This document shows positions 50,695-60,500 of a DNA stretch of 64,000 nt, piece after piece; the stretch's first letter is position 1, and every line of letters begins with the position of its first letter. Below the pieces are notes generated by a model. The model worked only from the letters and a program-made list of their open reading frames with translations. It ran no database searches and had not been told where the DNA came from. The stretch covers positions 142,144-206,143 of the forward strand of contig NZ_JAJJPA010000009.1 in NCBI RefSeq assembly GCF_020907985.1. The letters are read 5' to 3'. Source of the stretch: Kitasatospora humi (lineage in GTDB: Bacteria > Actinomycetota > Actinomycetes > Streptomycetales > Streptomycetaceae). The translations under genes and the position numbers were made by a program.

Positions 50695-52200
50695 GTGCAA
50701 CTGATCGACATGCTCGCCGGCCTGCCCCACACGGTCCTGGGCGGGGATCCCGGAACCGACATCTGCGAGGGCATCACGACCGATTCGCGCCAGGTGCGCC
50801 CGGGCCAACTGTTCATCGCCCTGTCCGGTCGCAGGGTCGACGGCCACCGCTTCCTGGGCCAGGCCGTCGCGAAGGGAGCGACCGCCGTGCTGGTCGAGGG
50901 CGCGGAGGCCGCCCTGCCGCCCGGCGTCTGCGTCGTGCGCGTCCCCGACACCTGGGAGGCCGCCGCGGCCGTTGCCGCCCGCTACTTCGGCGACCCGGGC
51001 CGCGAACTCGACGTCGTCGCGATCACCGGAACCAACGGCAAGACCTCCGTCGCGTTCACCACCGAGGCCCTGCTCCGGCGTGCCACGGGGACCTCCATCG
51101 GGGTGATCGGCACCGGCGGGCACCGGATCGGTGACGAGCCGGTGGGCATCGCCACCACCACCCCCACCACCCCGCAGGCCGTCGACCTCCAGCACCTGCT
51201 GCGGGAGATGCGCGGGCGAGGCGCCGGCACGGTCGTCATGGAGGCCTCGTCCATGGCCCTGGCCCAGCACCGGGTGGCCCACACGCACATCGACGTCGGC
51301 GTGTTCACCAACCTCACCCCCGACCACCTCGACGACCACGGAACCATGGCGCGCTACAAGGACGCCAAACTGCGGCTCTTCCGCGGCATGGCCCGCCGCG
51401 CGGTGGTCAACACGGACGACCCCGTGGGGCGTGAGATCGCGGCCATGATGGCCGGCGCCGTCACCACGTACGGGCTCGACGACCCGGGTGCGGACCTCCG
51501 CGCCACCGACGTGGCCGTCAACGCCGCGGGAACCACCTTCACCCTCCACCACGCGGGCCGCGCCCACCGCGTGACGCTCCCCGTGCCCGGCCGCTTCGTC
51601 GTCGCCAACGCGCTGGCGGCGGTGGCGACCGGCGTCGCGCTCGGGTACGACAGCGCCACCCTCGCCCGCGCTCTGGACGGCCTGCCCACCGCGCCCGGAC
51701 GCTTCCAGACGCTGCGCCTGCGCGACGGCGCCACCACCGTCGTCGACTACGCACACTCTCCCGACGCCCTGGAGAACGTCCTGTCCACGATCCGGGGCTT
51801 CACGAGCGGCCGGGTGATCACGGTCTTCGGCTGCGGGGGCGACCGCGACCCGAGCAAGCGCGCGCCGATGGGGGAGATCGCCGGACGCCACTCGGACCTG
51901 TGCGTCCTCACCTCGGACAACCCGCGAAGCGAGGACCCCGAGCGGATCCTCGACCAGATCGCCCCTGGTGTCGCCGCCACCGGGACACCGTTCGAGCGGA
52001 TCACCGATCGCAGGGACGCCATCGCGCACGCCCTCGCCGCGGCCGGGCCCGGGGACGTCGTCCTCATCGCCGGCAAGGGTTCGGAGGGCTACCAGATCAT
52101 CGGGGACCGGAGCATCCCCTTCGACGACCTCGCGACCGTGCGCGACCTGCAGGAGCCGGCCGACTCCGACCAGAACCTCCCGGGCCCTGCGGCCGACTGA
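50695..52200 (+). CDS. MurE-like UDP-N-acetylmuramoyl-tripeptide ligase
   Basis: GTG 50695 has GGAG six bases upstream. The 501-residue protein has the three Mur ligase domains. Domain 1 has TTDSRQVRPGQLF; domain 2 has the ATP loop ITGTNGKTS (~115-123), EASSMAL and DHLDDHG; domain 3 has VDYAHSPDAL and VFGCGGDRD. The loop SDNPRSEDP carries the DNPR motif of meso-diaminopimelate-adding MurE. It is not in a division cluster, so it is probably a second copy. Next to a pigment NRPS it may supply cell-wall precursor under special conditions, confer resistance, or ligate an amino acid to another acceptor. Confidence 0.93.
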   Translation: MQLIDMLAGLPHTVLGGDPGTDICEGITTDSRQVRPGQLFIALSGRRVDGHRFLGQAVAKGATAVLVEGAEAALPPGVCVVRVPDTWEAAAAVAARYFGDPGRELDVVAITGTNGKTSVAFTTEALLRRATGTSIGVIGTGGHRIGDEPVGIATTTPTTPQAVDLQHLLREMRGRGAGTVVMEASSMALAQHRVAHTHIDVGVFTNLTPDHLDDHGTMARYKDAKLRLFRGMARRAVVNTDDPVGREIAAMMAGAVTTYGLDDPGADLRATDVAVNAAGTTFTLHHAGRAHRVTLPVPGRFVVANALAAVATGVALGYDSATLARALDGLPTAPGRFQTLRLRDGATTVVDYAHSPDALENVLSTIRGFTSGRVITVFGCGGDRDPSKRAPMGEIAGRHSDLCVLTSDNPRSEDPERILDQIAPGVAATGTPFERITDRRDAIAHALAAAGPGDVVLIAGKGSEGYQIIGDRSIPFDDLATVRDLQEPADSDQNLPGPAAD

Positions 52201-52332
52201 CTGCCCCTTCGGTCCGACCGCCCTTCGTCCGCCGGGCGACGGGCCCGCCACCCGAGCGGAAACGGTCTGCGCCCTTGCGCGCCCCCCGCGCGGCACGGCA
52301 TCCGGCGGGCGCCCTGCACCGCTGCACGTCGC

Positions 52333-53799
52333 TCAGCTGCCGTGGTGCGGCGATGCCGGACCGTCGGGGACGATGTTGAGGACGGCCATCATCCCCTTGT
52401 CCTCGTGGTTGAGGATGTGGCAGTGCAGCACGGTCTTGCCGGTGAAGTCGTCGAAGCGGATGCGCAGCACGGCGGTGCCCCCCGCCGGGACGTTGACGGT
52501 CTCGTACCAGCGGTGGCCGGGCGGGGTGGGAGCGCCGTTGACGCTCATCAGCTGGAAGTGGTTGGTGTGAACGTGGAAGGAGTGGTTCTCCCCGGTGTGG
52601 TTGACCACGCGCCACTCCTCGACGGTGTTCAGCTTCGACGTGACGTCGACCCGGTCGGGGTCGAACTTCTTGCCGTTGATGTAGAACTCGGTGCCGGCCG
52701 CATTCTCCGTGTAGACGAGGTCGTGCCGGGCCGCGATCGGGGCATCGCCGAGGTCGTCACCCGGTGCGAAGCCGACGGGCAGTGCCGCCGGTCTCATCGG
52801 GCTGCCCTCGGAGACCACGGTGGCCAGGTCCACCTGCGGGAACCGGTTTCCGGCCGGCCCGGTGTCGTAGGCGAGCGTCTGCAGCTGGCTGGTGCCGGGC
52901 GGCCCGCCCTGCACCAGCACGTCGAATCGGGCACCGGCCGGAATGACCAGGGAGTCGGCGGAGTAGACGCGGCTGACCGGATAACCGTCCTGCGCGATCA
53001 CGTGGAACGTCCGGCCCGGCAGGTGGAGCTTGTAGTAGATGTTGGCGCCGATGTTGGCCAGTCGCCACAGCTGGGTCTCACCCGGCCGGATGCTGATGAC
53101 CGGGTGCTGCTGGCCGTTGACGGTGCGGTTGGTCGGTGCGCCGATGCTCAGGTTGTCCGTCCTGACGGAGTCGCCCTCGACCTGGTCGTCCTTGAGGGCG
53201 ACGACGTGCTCGGTGATGTGCCGCAGTGAGCGGGGCAGGTACCGCTGCAAACCGTCGACGATGATGATGCCCGACTCGCCCCCCGCCACCTGGGCGGCCG
53301 AGCGCAGGTGCTCATGGGAGTGGTACCAGTAGGTGCCCGGCGTGATGTCGCTCGGGAAGCGGTAGCCGTAGTGGTAGGTCTCACCGGGTTTGATGGCGAT
53401 GAAGATGTCGTCGGACGGGCTCTCGGGCGACACGTGCAGCCCGTGGACGTGGAGGTTGGTGTCCTCGGACCCGCCGTTCGTCATGGCCAGCTCCACCCGG
53501 TCACCGGGGCAGATCCTCAGGGTGGGCGGCATGTAGCGGCCGTTGTACGTCAGCGCGTACAGCTCCCGGTCGCCCACCACGACCTTCCGTCTGGCAACGA
53601 CGATCCGGGCCCTGAGCACGCCGTCATGGCTCACCAGTTCCGGCGGGTCCTGGAGGGGTTGTCCGGAACCGGCCGCTGCTGACTGCGCGGACGGACGGGC
53701 CGGATCTGCGGCCCAGGAGAGCGGCGTGCCGCCGACGGTGAACGCCAGGGCGAGCGCCAGCCCGGCGGCGAGCCAGGCGGAGGGGGAACGAGGCCGCAT
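52333..53799 (-). CDS. Secreted multicopper oxidase
   Basis: ATG 53799 (GGAGA nine bases upstream) is preferred to ATG 53814, which has none. A Sec/Tat-like signal (MRPRSPSAWLAAGLALALAFTVGG) ends near SWAA. The four copper motifs are present: NLHVHGLHV, YWYHSHEH, HSFHVHTNHF and HCHILNHEDKGMM, the last with a Met axial ligand. About 490 residues fits a three-domain laccase/CueO-like enzyme that oxidises phenols or metal ions with O2. It is convergent with the MurE gene. No copper-response operator like 37971 is visible upstream. Confidence 0.94.
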   Translation of the reverse strand: MRPRSPSAWLAAGLALALAFTVGGTPLSWAADPARPSAQSAAAGSGQPLQDPPELVSHDGVLRARIVVARRKVVVGDRELYALTYNGRYMPPTLRICPGDRVELAMTNGGSEDTNLHVHGLHVSPESPSDDIFIAIKPGETYHYGYRFPSDITPGTYWYHSHEHLRSAAQVAGGESGIIIVDGLQRYLPRSLRHITEHVVALKDDQVEGDSVRTDNLSIGAPTNRTVNGQQHPVISIRPGETQLWRLANIGANIYYKLHLPGRTFHVIAQDGYPVSRVYSADSLVIPAGARFDVLVQGGPPGTSQLQTLAYDTGPAGNRFPQVDLATVVSEGSPMRPAALPVGFAPGDDLGDAPIAARHDLVYTENAAGTEFYINGKKFDPDRVDVTSKLNTVEEWRVVNHTGENHSFHVHTNHFQLMSVNGAPTPPGHRWYETVNVPAGGTAVLRIRFDDFTGKTVLHCHILNHEDKGMMAVLNIVPDGPASPHHGS

Positions 53800-54133
53800 G
53801 AGGTACGTCTCCATCAGGGAGGCCGCAGAGCGGGGACGAGGACAGCGGGGCACGGCCGCTGTCGCGTCTCCGGTGGCGGGCCGCGAGCGGGAGGGCGATG
53901 CGGTCCGGCCTGGGCACGATCAGGCGGTGCCTCCATCCGATCCCGGTCGTCCGCGTGCCGCCCGCCGGAATCGGCCAACCGGCTGACCCGCCCGCCTGCT
54001 CCGCGTGTGGTGCCGACCCGCCTCCTACTCTTCGTTCTGTCGAGTCGGCGGCCGGCGCGGGCGACCCGGTGGACCGCCGCCACGTCCTCGCCCACGGCCC
54101 CGCCGCCACGGTCCCCGGCGCGTGGTCTCTCGA
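53800..54133. other. 334-bp intergenic region
   Basis: It lies between the multicopper oxidase start and the end of the serine-hydrolase gene. No gene or distinct promoter is recognised. Confidence 0.55.
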
Positions 54134-55105
54134 TCAGTGGGGGACGGCCTCGAACGGAGCGGAGCCGTCGGAGGTCTCGGTTGCTGCGGTGCCGTCGCCG
54201 TGGTGGGGGGTGGTGGCGGGAAGGCCGGTGGTGCCGTTGAGGTCCCGGTGCACCACGGAGGCGATGGCCTGGATCGTGTCGATCCCGTATTCCTCGGTGG
54301 CGTTGTCCTGGCTGAGGACCGCCATCCGGTAGTTCTTGTCCGTGCCGGTGAAGATGCCCAGGCTGTGGACCCGCCAGCCGTGGGTGGCCCGGGGCAGCCA
54401 GCCGTTCTTCACGTGCACCACGACCGTGGCGGGGGCGCCGAAGGGGGTGCCCCAGCGCTGATCGGCCTCCACCTGGCTCATCAGCCCCAGCGCGTACGCC
54501 TTCGCGGCGGGGGAGAGCACGTTCGGGTTGTCGGTGAAGACGTCCAGCATCTTCAACTCGTCGGCTGCGGTGATCTGGGTCAGGCCCCAGTAGCCGTCGG
54601 CGCCCAGCCGGGTGTCCTTCATCCCCGCCAGTTTCAGGAACGCCTCAAGGCGGGGCATGCCCAGGCTGTTCCACAGGTTGGTGGCCGCCGTGTTGTCGGA
54701 CGCAGTGATCATCTCCTGGAGGTTCTGGTCCTCCCAGTCGGTCAGGTACCGGTAGTTCTCGTCTTCGGCACGGCGCAGCACGGCGCCCATGATGGTCGCC
54801 TTGACGACGCTCGCCGAGTCGAAGTGCACGGTGGCTTGGTCGGTGCAGGACACGCCGGTCCTGACGTCCGATATCGCGAAGGCCACCGTGTCCTGGCGGC
54901 CCGCCAGGGCGTTCGAGATGTCCTGGGACATGCGGGCTGCGAGCTGGGGGCTGCGTGCGGAAGTGCAGTACGTCGCAGCGCGTTGCGCGGGCAGGGGAGC
55001 CGCCTGCGCGATGGTGGGCGTCGCGGCCGCCACCAGCGCCGCTGTGGCACCCGTGGCCAGCCGGACGAGCGGGCGGCGTGCGCGAGGGTGGGGGATTGCC
55101 GTCAT
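54134..55105 (-). CDS. Secreted class A beta-lactamase-like serine hydrolase
   Basis: ATG 55105 has AGGAG nine bases upstream. A signal peptide (RARRPLVRLATGATAALVAAATPTIAQA) ends near residue 35. Active-site motifs are Ser99 in S-V-V-K, SDN in ITASDNTAATN and KNG in HVKNGWLPRA. Like the 9176-10141 protein it has KNG-W in place of KTG, the same nucleophile number, and a downstream strand resembling the wall-acting beta-lactamase-2 family. A Cys pair (YCTS, VSCTD) may form a disulfide. It may be a D,D-peptidase or esterase rather than a resistance enzyme. Confidence 0.9.
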   Translation of the reverse strand: MTAIPHPRARRPLVRLATGATAALVAAATPTIAQAAPLPAQRAATYCTSARSPQLAARMSQDISNALAGRQDTVAFAISDVRTGVSCTDQATVHFDSASVVKATIMGAVLRRAEDENYRYLTDWEDQNLQEMITASDNTAATNLWNSLGMPRLEAFLKLAGMKDTRLGADGYWGLTQITAADELKMLDVFTDNPNVLSPAAKAYALGLMSQVEADQRWGTPFGAPATVVVHVKNGWLPRATHGWRVHSLGIFTGTDKNYRMAVLSQDNATEEYGIDTIQAIASVVHRDLNGTTGLPATTPHHGDGTAATETSDGSAPFEAVPH

Positions 55106-55571
55106 CGTAGGGAACTCCTGATCCTTGAGTGGACGTTTCCGGTCCATCCGCAGGGGACTGGCCGGACTGCCGGTGACCAGCCTGCGCTGGACGTTGGGCG
55201 TCGTGGTGCGAGCCCGCCGCGCGGTGACAGCGCTGACGGATGTGATGGGGCCGGCGCGGTACGAGCGAAGCGGACGTGACGGCATCAGCCGGACCCACGA
55301 GTGGAGAACAAAGGCCTCGGTAGCGGTTGGTGCCTTTCCCGGTTAGCGGGAAGGATTCAACTCAGACCGCAGCTGAACCAGTTGACGGAACGTCTGGTCG
55401 CCGTCGCGATGGCCGCAACGGCAGAAGGTGGTCCGGTCACCACCATGCATCGGTTCACGTTGGCCCCCCAGGTCTGCTGCGGCCTCCACCGTAGCGGTCG
55501 CCAACTCGCTCCACACCAGCGCCCCATGGACCTGCTGCGCGCAACCCGTGCGGAACCGGGCCGAGATGAGG
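55106..55571. other. 466-bp intergenic region
   Basis: No frame with convincing coding character is present. It separates two minus-strand genes and includes the upstream region of the serine hydrolase. I see no strong hairpin. Confidence 0.55.
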
Positions 55572-57005
55572 TCATTTCACCTGGTGCTCAAGGGCTTTCA
55601 GGAGATTTCCGGTCGCGGCTCGTACGATCCGCCGTACCTCGGTCGGGACTCCCGGGCAGTCATCGGCCCGCAGTGCGCAGACCCAGTTCTCCGTGCCGGA
55701 GTCGAAGACCGTTGCTCCGCTCGCGGCCGTGTACACCGTCGCGTTGGCCGTCCGAGCCGGGCCGGAGGCGCATGGCACGTTCGCGTGCCCGATGACGGTG
55801 ACCGGCGGTGCGTCTCCTGCGGTGTCGAGGCGGTCCGATTCCGGTCCGACCAGTCCGGCGAGTGGCTGTCCGTCGCGGACGCCGGTTCCGGTCCACAGCC
55901 AGTTCGCCGAATCGTCGACGACCAGCGGTGTGTTGGTGTGCGCGTCGCACGAGTAGGCCTGACCGGTGAGGGAGCTCTCGGGTGCCGCGTCGGGAGGGCT
56001 CGGCCAGTCCCCGGTGACCTTCGCGTTGTCCTTGCCGAACAGTGGATCCTCTTGCGGGACCTTGTAGTTGACTTCGATGCGGTCCGGTGGGCCGCCGCCC
56101 GGTCCCGGTTCGAACCGGATCTTGCGGTAGACCGCGTTCGCGCCCAGGAAGGCGACGTTGGTTCCGCGGTCTCGCGCGCCCGTCACGGTCGCTCGCATCG
56201 CCGGCGACCAGTATTCGTCGTGTCCCTCACTCACCACCGCCGCCGCGTGGTCCAGGCTGTGCGGGTCCTGGTCGAGGTCCACGCTGGTGAGGTACGCCAG
56301 CGGCACCGCGCTGCGCTCCGCGAACAGCACCAGGGGCTCCTCCAGTTGGAAGAAGTCGCCCGCGCCGTCCTCGTCCTGGTAGGGCCGGTCGAAACCGACT
56401 GCCCGGGCCCGGCTCGCGAAACTCCCGTCCTCCCCGAAGTACAGGTTCTTGCCGCCCCAGGTGTTGTACGCCTGATATGACGTCACCGCCTGTACCAGCA
56501 CCACGCGCCCCGCCACCGACGGTGACTCCACGGTCAGCGGTACCCAGCGCATCGCGCCGGAGGCGGCCTCCAACCGCAGCAGGTACGCGCCGGGCGGCCA
56601 GCCGTCGGTCGGCACGGTGAGGCTCGGCTGCCAGTGGGCCTCGACCGTGCCGCGCGCGTCGGTGGTCGGTGCCGGCTGCCGCTCACCGGCGACCGCGGGT
56701 GACTCCCACACCACCGCGGCCGGCGTCCCGTGCGGGTACGCCCCGAACCGGTAGGCCCGCACCCGGAACGTGGCCGCGGTGGTGGACACCATCAGCTTCA
56801 CCGGCGTTCCCGGGCGCACCCCCACCCGGTCGGTGTACCCCTGGATCTCCTCGGGCGCCCCGGACCGGGTGATCGCCCAGTTCGGATCCCCCGGGATCGC
56901 CGGCGCCCCGGTCGGCCCCGCACCGTTCGGGTGCCCGCCGCCACCGCAGCCGGCCAGGAGCAGCAGACCGGCCCCGAACACCCTCACCCAGCCGCGCGCC
57001 ACCAT
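55572..57005 (-). CDS. Lipoprotein with N,N-dimethylformamidase large-subunit-like domain
   Basis: ATG 57005 is chosen (GTG 57002 or 57056 possible). A lipobox LLLLAGC anchors the protein in the membrane. The body has VTSYQAYNTWGGKNLY, GFDRPYQDE, LTSVDLDQDP, VVSEGHDEYWSPAMR and FLGANAVYRKIRFEP, the pattern of the dimethylformamidase-beta-like C-terminal domain often found in secreted actinobacterial proteins. Family members mostly lack known substrates. The Cys pairs in YSCDAH and VPCAS and in VCALRADDCP support an extracytoplasmic site. It is divergent from the SUKH gene. Confidence 0.88.
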   Translation of the reverse strand: MVARGWVRVFGAGLLLLAGCGGGGHPNGAGPTGAPAIPGDPNWAITRSGAPEEIQGYTDRVGVRPGTPVKLMVSTTAATFRVRAYRFGAYPHGTPAAVVWESPAVAGERQPAPTTDARGTVEAHWQPSLTVPTDGWPPGAYLLRLEAASGAMRWVPLTVESPSVAGRVVLVQAVTSYQAYNTWGGKNLYFGEDGSFASRARAVGFDRPYQDEDGAGDFFQLEEPLVLFAERSAVPLAYLTSVDLDQDPHSLDHAAAVVSEGHDEYWSPAMRATVTGARDRGTNVAFLGANAVYRKIRFEPGPGGGPPDRIEVNYKVPQEDPLFGKDNAKVTGDWPSPPDAAPESSLTGQAYSCDAHTNTPLVVDDSANWLWTGTGVRDGQPLAGLVGPESDRLDTAGDAPPVTVIGHANVPCASGPARTANATVYTAASGATVFDSGTENWVCALRADDCPGVPTEVRRIVRAATGNLLKALEHQVK

Positions 57006-57126
57006 CCCCCGACGGTAACGCCCCGACCGCCCACCCGCGCGCAGCACCGCCGCCACCCGTCGAGCGCTCCTGGTCGGTCAGCCACGCACCCCTGGGATGA
57101 TGGATCGGTCAGGAGGTTCCATTGGT

Positions 57127-57585
57127 ATGAGCTCTTTCCCAGCAGAGGTGGACCGAGTTCTCCGCTCGGCGGGCTGGCGACCCGGGCGGGCGGTGGACTG
57201 CCGTGGTTGGCGCGAGGCGTTCGAGCGCCGCGGTCTGCCGATGCATGACGCCGCCGATTCCTTCCTCAGGGAGTTCGGCGGTCTGACCGTGCACCTCAGC
57301 GGCCCTGGTGTCTCCGTGGCACGCACAGCCTTCGAACTGGAACCGACCCTCTGCGAAGGCGAGGAGGACCGCTTCTCGGAGTGGGGCGAGTCCATCGGAC
57401 GTGCGTTGTACCCCCTCGGGGAACTGGACCACGGCCGGTTCTTCCTGGGGATCGACGAGTTCAGCGAGATCTACCTGGTGGAGACCTGGGTCGCCGGTTT
57501 CGGTCGGATGCCCGACGCACTCGAGAACCTGATCCTCGGTGTGCGGCCTGTTGTCATTGACGACGGTGCAGAGCCCTGGGCCTGA
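57127..57585 (+). CDS. SUKH-3-type immunity-like protein
   Basis: ATG 57127 has AGGAGG ten bases upstream. The 152-residue protein reads VLRSAGWRPGR, FLREFGGLTV, YPLGELDHGRFFLGIDEFSEIYLV, which is the SUKH-3 pattern. SUKH proteins usually neutralise cognate polymorphic toxins. No toxin gene lies beside it: the upstream lipoprotein is divergent and the downstream polymerase convergent. It may be an orphan immunity gene or belong to a non-toxin SUKH branch. Confidence 0.88.
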   Translation: MSSFPAEVDRVLRSAGWRPGRAVDCRGWREAFERRGLPMHDAADSFLREFGGLTVHLSGPGVSVARTAFELEPTLCEGEEDRFSEWGESIGRALYPLGELDHGRFFLGIDEFSEIYLVETWVAGFGRMPDALENLILGVRPVVIDDGAEPWA

Positions 57586-57594
57586 CGGCGGTGG

Positions 57595-60500
57595 TCATCC
57601 GGCGGAACCCGGACTGGTGTGGGTGAGGCGGCGTGGTGAAGGGGCGCGTTCGCCGGGGGTTTGGAGGTCGGCCCAGGGGTGGCGGCGCGCGCCGGTGGGC
57701 ATCGTCTCGGGCCGCACCGTGGCGCCGGCGGGGTGGGGCAGCGGCTGCGCGAGGCGGGCGGTGACCGCGTCGAGGCCCTGGTCACGGCGCAGTTCGGCGA
57801 GTTCGGCGAGGTCCCAGCAGGCGGTGCCGGTGATGGAGGTGCGCGGGCCGCGCCGGGTGACGGTTCCGCGTACTAGGAGTAGCCCCGAATGGAATATCGT
57901 CCGGGCGCAGGCGGGGTGGGAATCCTCGAAGAAGGCGAGGTCGACGAGCCCGTCGACGCCGTCGAGGGTGACGAAGATGATCCGCGTGCCGGAGGCGATC
58001 GGCGGGGTCTGGGTGGAGGCGCGCACTCCGGCGACCAGGACGGTGGTGCCGGGGGCGAGGCCGCCCAGGCGGTGCGCGTCCACGGTGCCGAGCTCGTGCA
58101 GGAGCTTCAGGTGGTGCTCCATCAGGTGGCTGGTGACGTCCATGCCGAGGATCCGCAACTCGGCGCTCACCTTCTCGGCCTCGGTCATCTCCGGCAGGCC
58201 GCTCGGCACGGCGCCACCGGCCCCGGCCGCGCTGTCGGCGGCGGAGTCGAGGGGGAGTTGACCGGTGAGGGCGCGGCGGTTGCGCTGTTCGCGGTGGAGT
58301 CGGGCGGCCTGGAGGAGCAGGTCGTGGCGGTTCAGCGGTCCGGCCACGGTGTCGAGTGCGCCGATGCTGATGAGGCGTTCGGCCAGCGGCCGGGAGGGGT
58401 GGGCTCGCTCCCACAGGTCCGAGAGGGAGGTGTAGGGCTGGCCGGCGACGAGCCGCGCGGTCTCCTCCGCGGTGATGCCGTGGACGGCGGACAGCGCCAT
58501 CCGCACGCCCCACACGCCATGGTGCTCCTCGACGCGGTAGTGCGCGTCGGAGCGGTTGACGTCGACCGGAAGGATGGGGACTTGGTGGCGCCGGGCGTCG
58601 GCCACGATCACCCGGGGCGGCCACATGCCCGGATCGTGCTCGAGCAGTCCCGCGTACTGGGCGGCGGGATGGTGGGCCTTGAGGTAGGCGGACTGCAGGG
58701 CCGGTACCGCGAACGCCGTCGCGTGCGCCCGGCAGAACCCGTACGCACCGAAGGAGTTGACGATGCCCCAGACCGCTTCGCGGGTGCGCCGGTCGTAGCC
58801 GCGTCGGCCGGCCTCGCGGTGGAACCAGGCCTTGATCTTCTCCAGGCGGACCGGGTCGCCGAGCGAGCGCCGGGCTTCCTCGGCGAGCGCGAGGTCGCAG
58901 CCGGTCATCACGGCGAGGATGCCGATGATCTGCTCGTGCCAGATCGTCACGCCGTAGGTGTCGGCGAGTACGGGTTCCAGGTCCGGGTGCGGGTAGGCGG
59001 GGGCGTGGCCGTGGCGGGCGGCGATGTACTGGGCGGGCATGCCTCCGGCCACCGGCCCGGGGCGGAACAGGCTGATGTCGGCGATGACGTCCTTGAGGTC
59101 GCGGGGCCGCAGTCGGGAGATGAGGTCCTGCTGTCCCGGGGATTCGAGCTGGTACATGCCGATCGTGTCGGCGGCCTGGATCATGAGGAACGCGAACGGG
59201 TCGTCGGGTGGCACCTGGTGCGGGTCGTCCAGGTCGATGACGGCGCCGGTGGTGCGGGCGACCTCGCGCACGGCGTGGGACATCGCGCTCTGCATCCTGA
59301 CTCCCAGGATGTCCAGTTTGATCAACCCGAACCCGTCGCCGACCTCCCCGTCCCGGTCGAGTTCCACGCCGTACTTGTCGGCCTGGACCATGGGAAAGTC
59401 CCCGGTCGGGGTCGGCTGCACGGGCAGGCGGTCCAGCAACGCGCCATCGGTGATGATCACCCCGCACGGGTGCTGGGCGACTCCGGCCACCAGGCCGTCG
59501 AGGGCTTCGGCGAGTTCCCACAGCGCGCCGTACCGGTGGGCGCGGGCGGCCAGCGGGCGCAGTTCCGGCAACTCCCGCAGGCCCTGGCGGATCCCCGCGG
59601 CCGGGATGTGCGGGAAGGACTTGGCGATCTCGTCCGTCTCGTCCGGGTCGATGCCGAGGGCGAGGCCCACCGTTCGCAGGGCCTGGCGGGCGCGGTAGGT
59701 CTCGGGCATTCCGGTGATCGCCACCCGCGAGGTGCCGAACCGCTCGATCACCCGCCGGTAGACGTCGAGGCGGCGGTGCGCCTCCACATCGAGGTCGATG
59801 TCGGGCATGTCGGTGCGGCGCTCCGTCAGGAACCGCTCGAACAACAGGCCGTGCTCCAGTGGGTTCGCGGCCGCGATGCCCAGCACGTGGTTGACCATCG
59901 AGCCGGCCCCGGAGCCGCGGGCGGCGACCCGCAGCCCCATCGCCCGGATGTCGCGCACCACCTGGTCCACGACCAGGAAGTAGGTGTCGTACCCGGTCCG
60001 GGAGATGACGGCGAGCTCCTGGTCCAGGCGGGCCCGGGCTCCGGGGTCGTGGTCCAGGCCGCGGCGCACCAGCCCGGCCTCGCACCGCTCGCGCAGCGCC
60101 CGAGCGGCCCCGCCCGGGCCGCTCGCGGCGCCGACCAGGTGCGGCTCGGGCAGGTGCGGTCGGCCGAGACCCAGGTCGCGGTGCGGCTGGAGCGTGCAGG
60201 CATCGGCGGCCGCGACGGTGTCGGCCAGCAGCCGCACCGCCCTGTCCCGCCCGTGCCCGGCGGCGGCGATCCGCTCGGCGGCCTGCCGCATCAGCGCGCC
60301 GTCCTTGAGCCAGCGCTCCCCGCGGTCCAGCACGCGCCGGTCGATCGGGCGCAGCAGCCGGGCCGCGTCCAGCACGTCCGCCACCCGGTGCTGATCGGCA
60401 TCCGCGTAACGCACCGCACCCGTCAACACCACCGGCACCCGCACCCGGTCGCCCAGGGCGAGCGTGCGCGCGGCCAACCGCAGCGACCCGGGCCCCTCAC

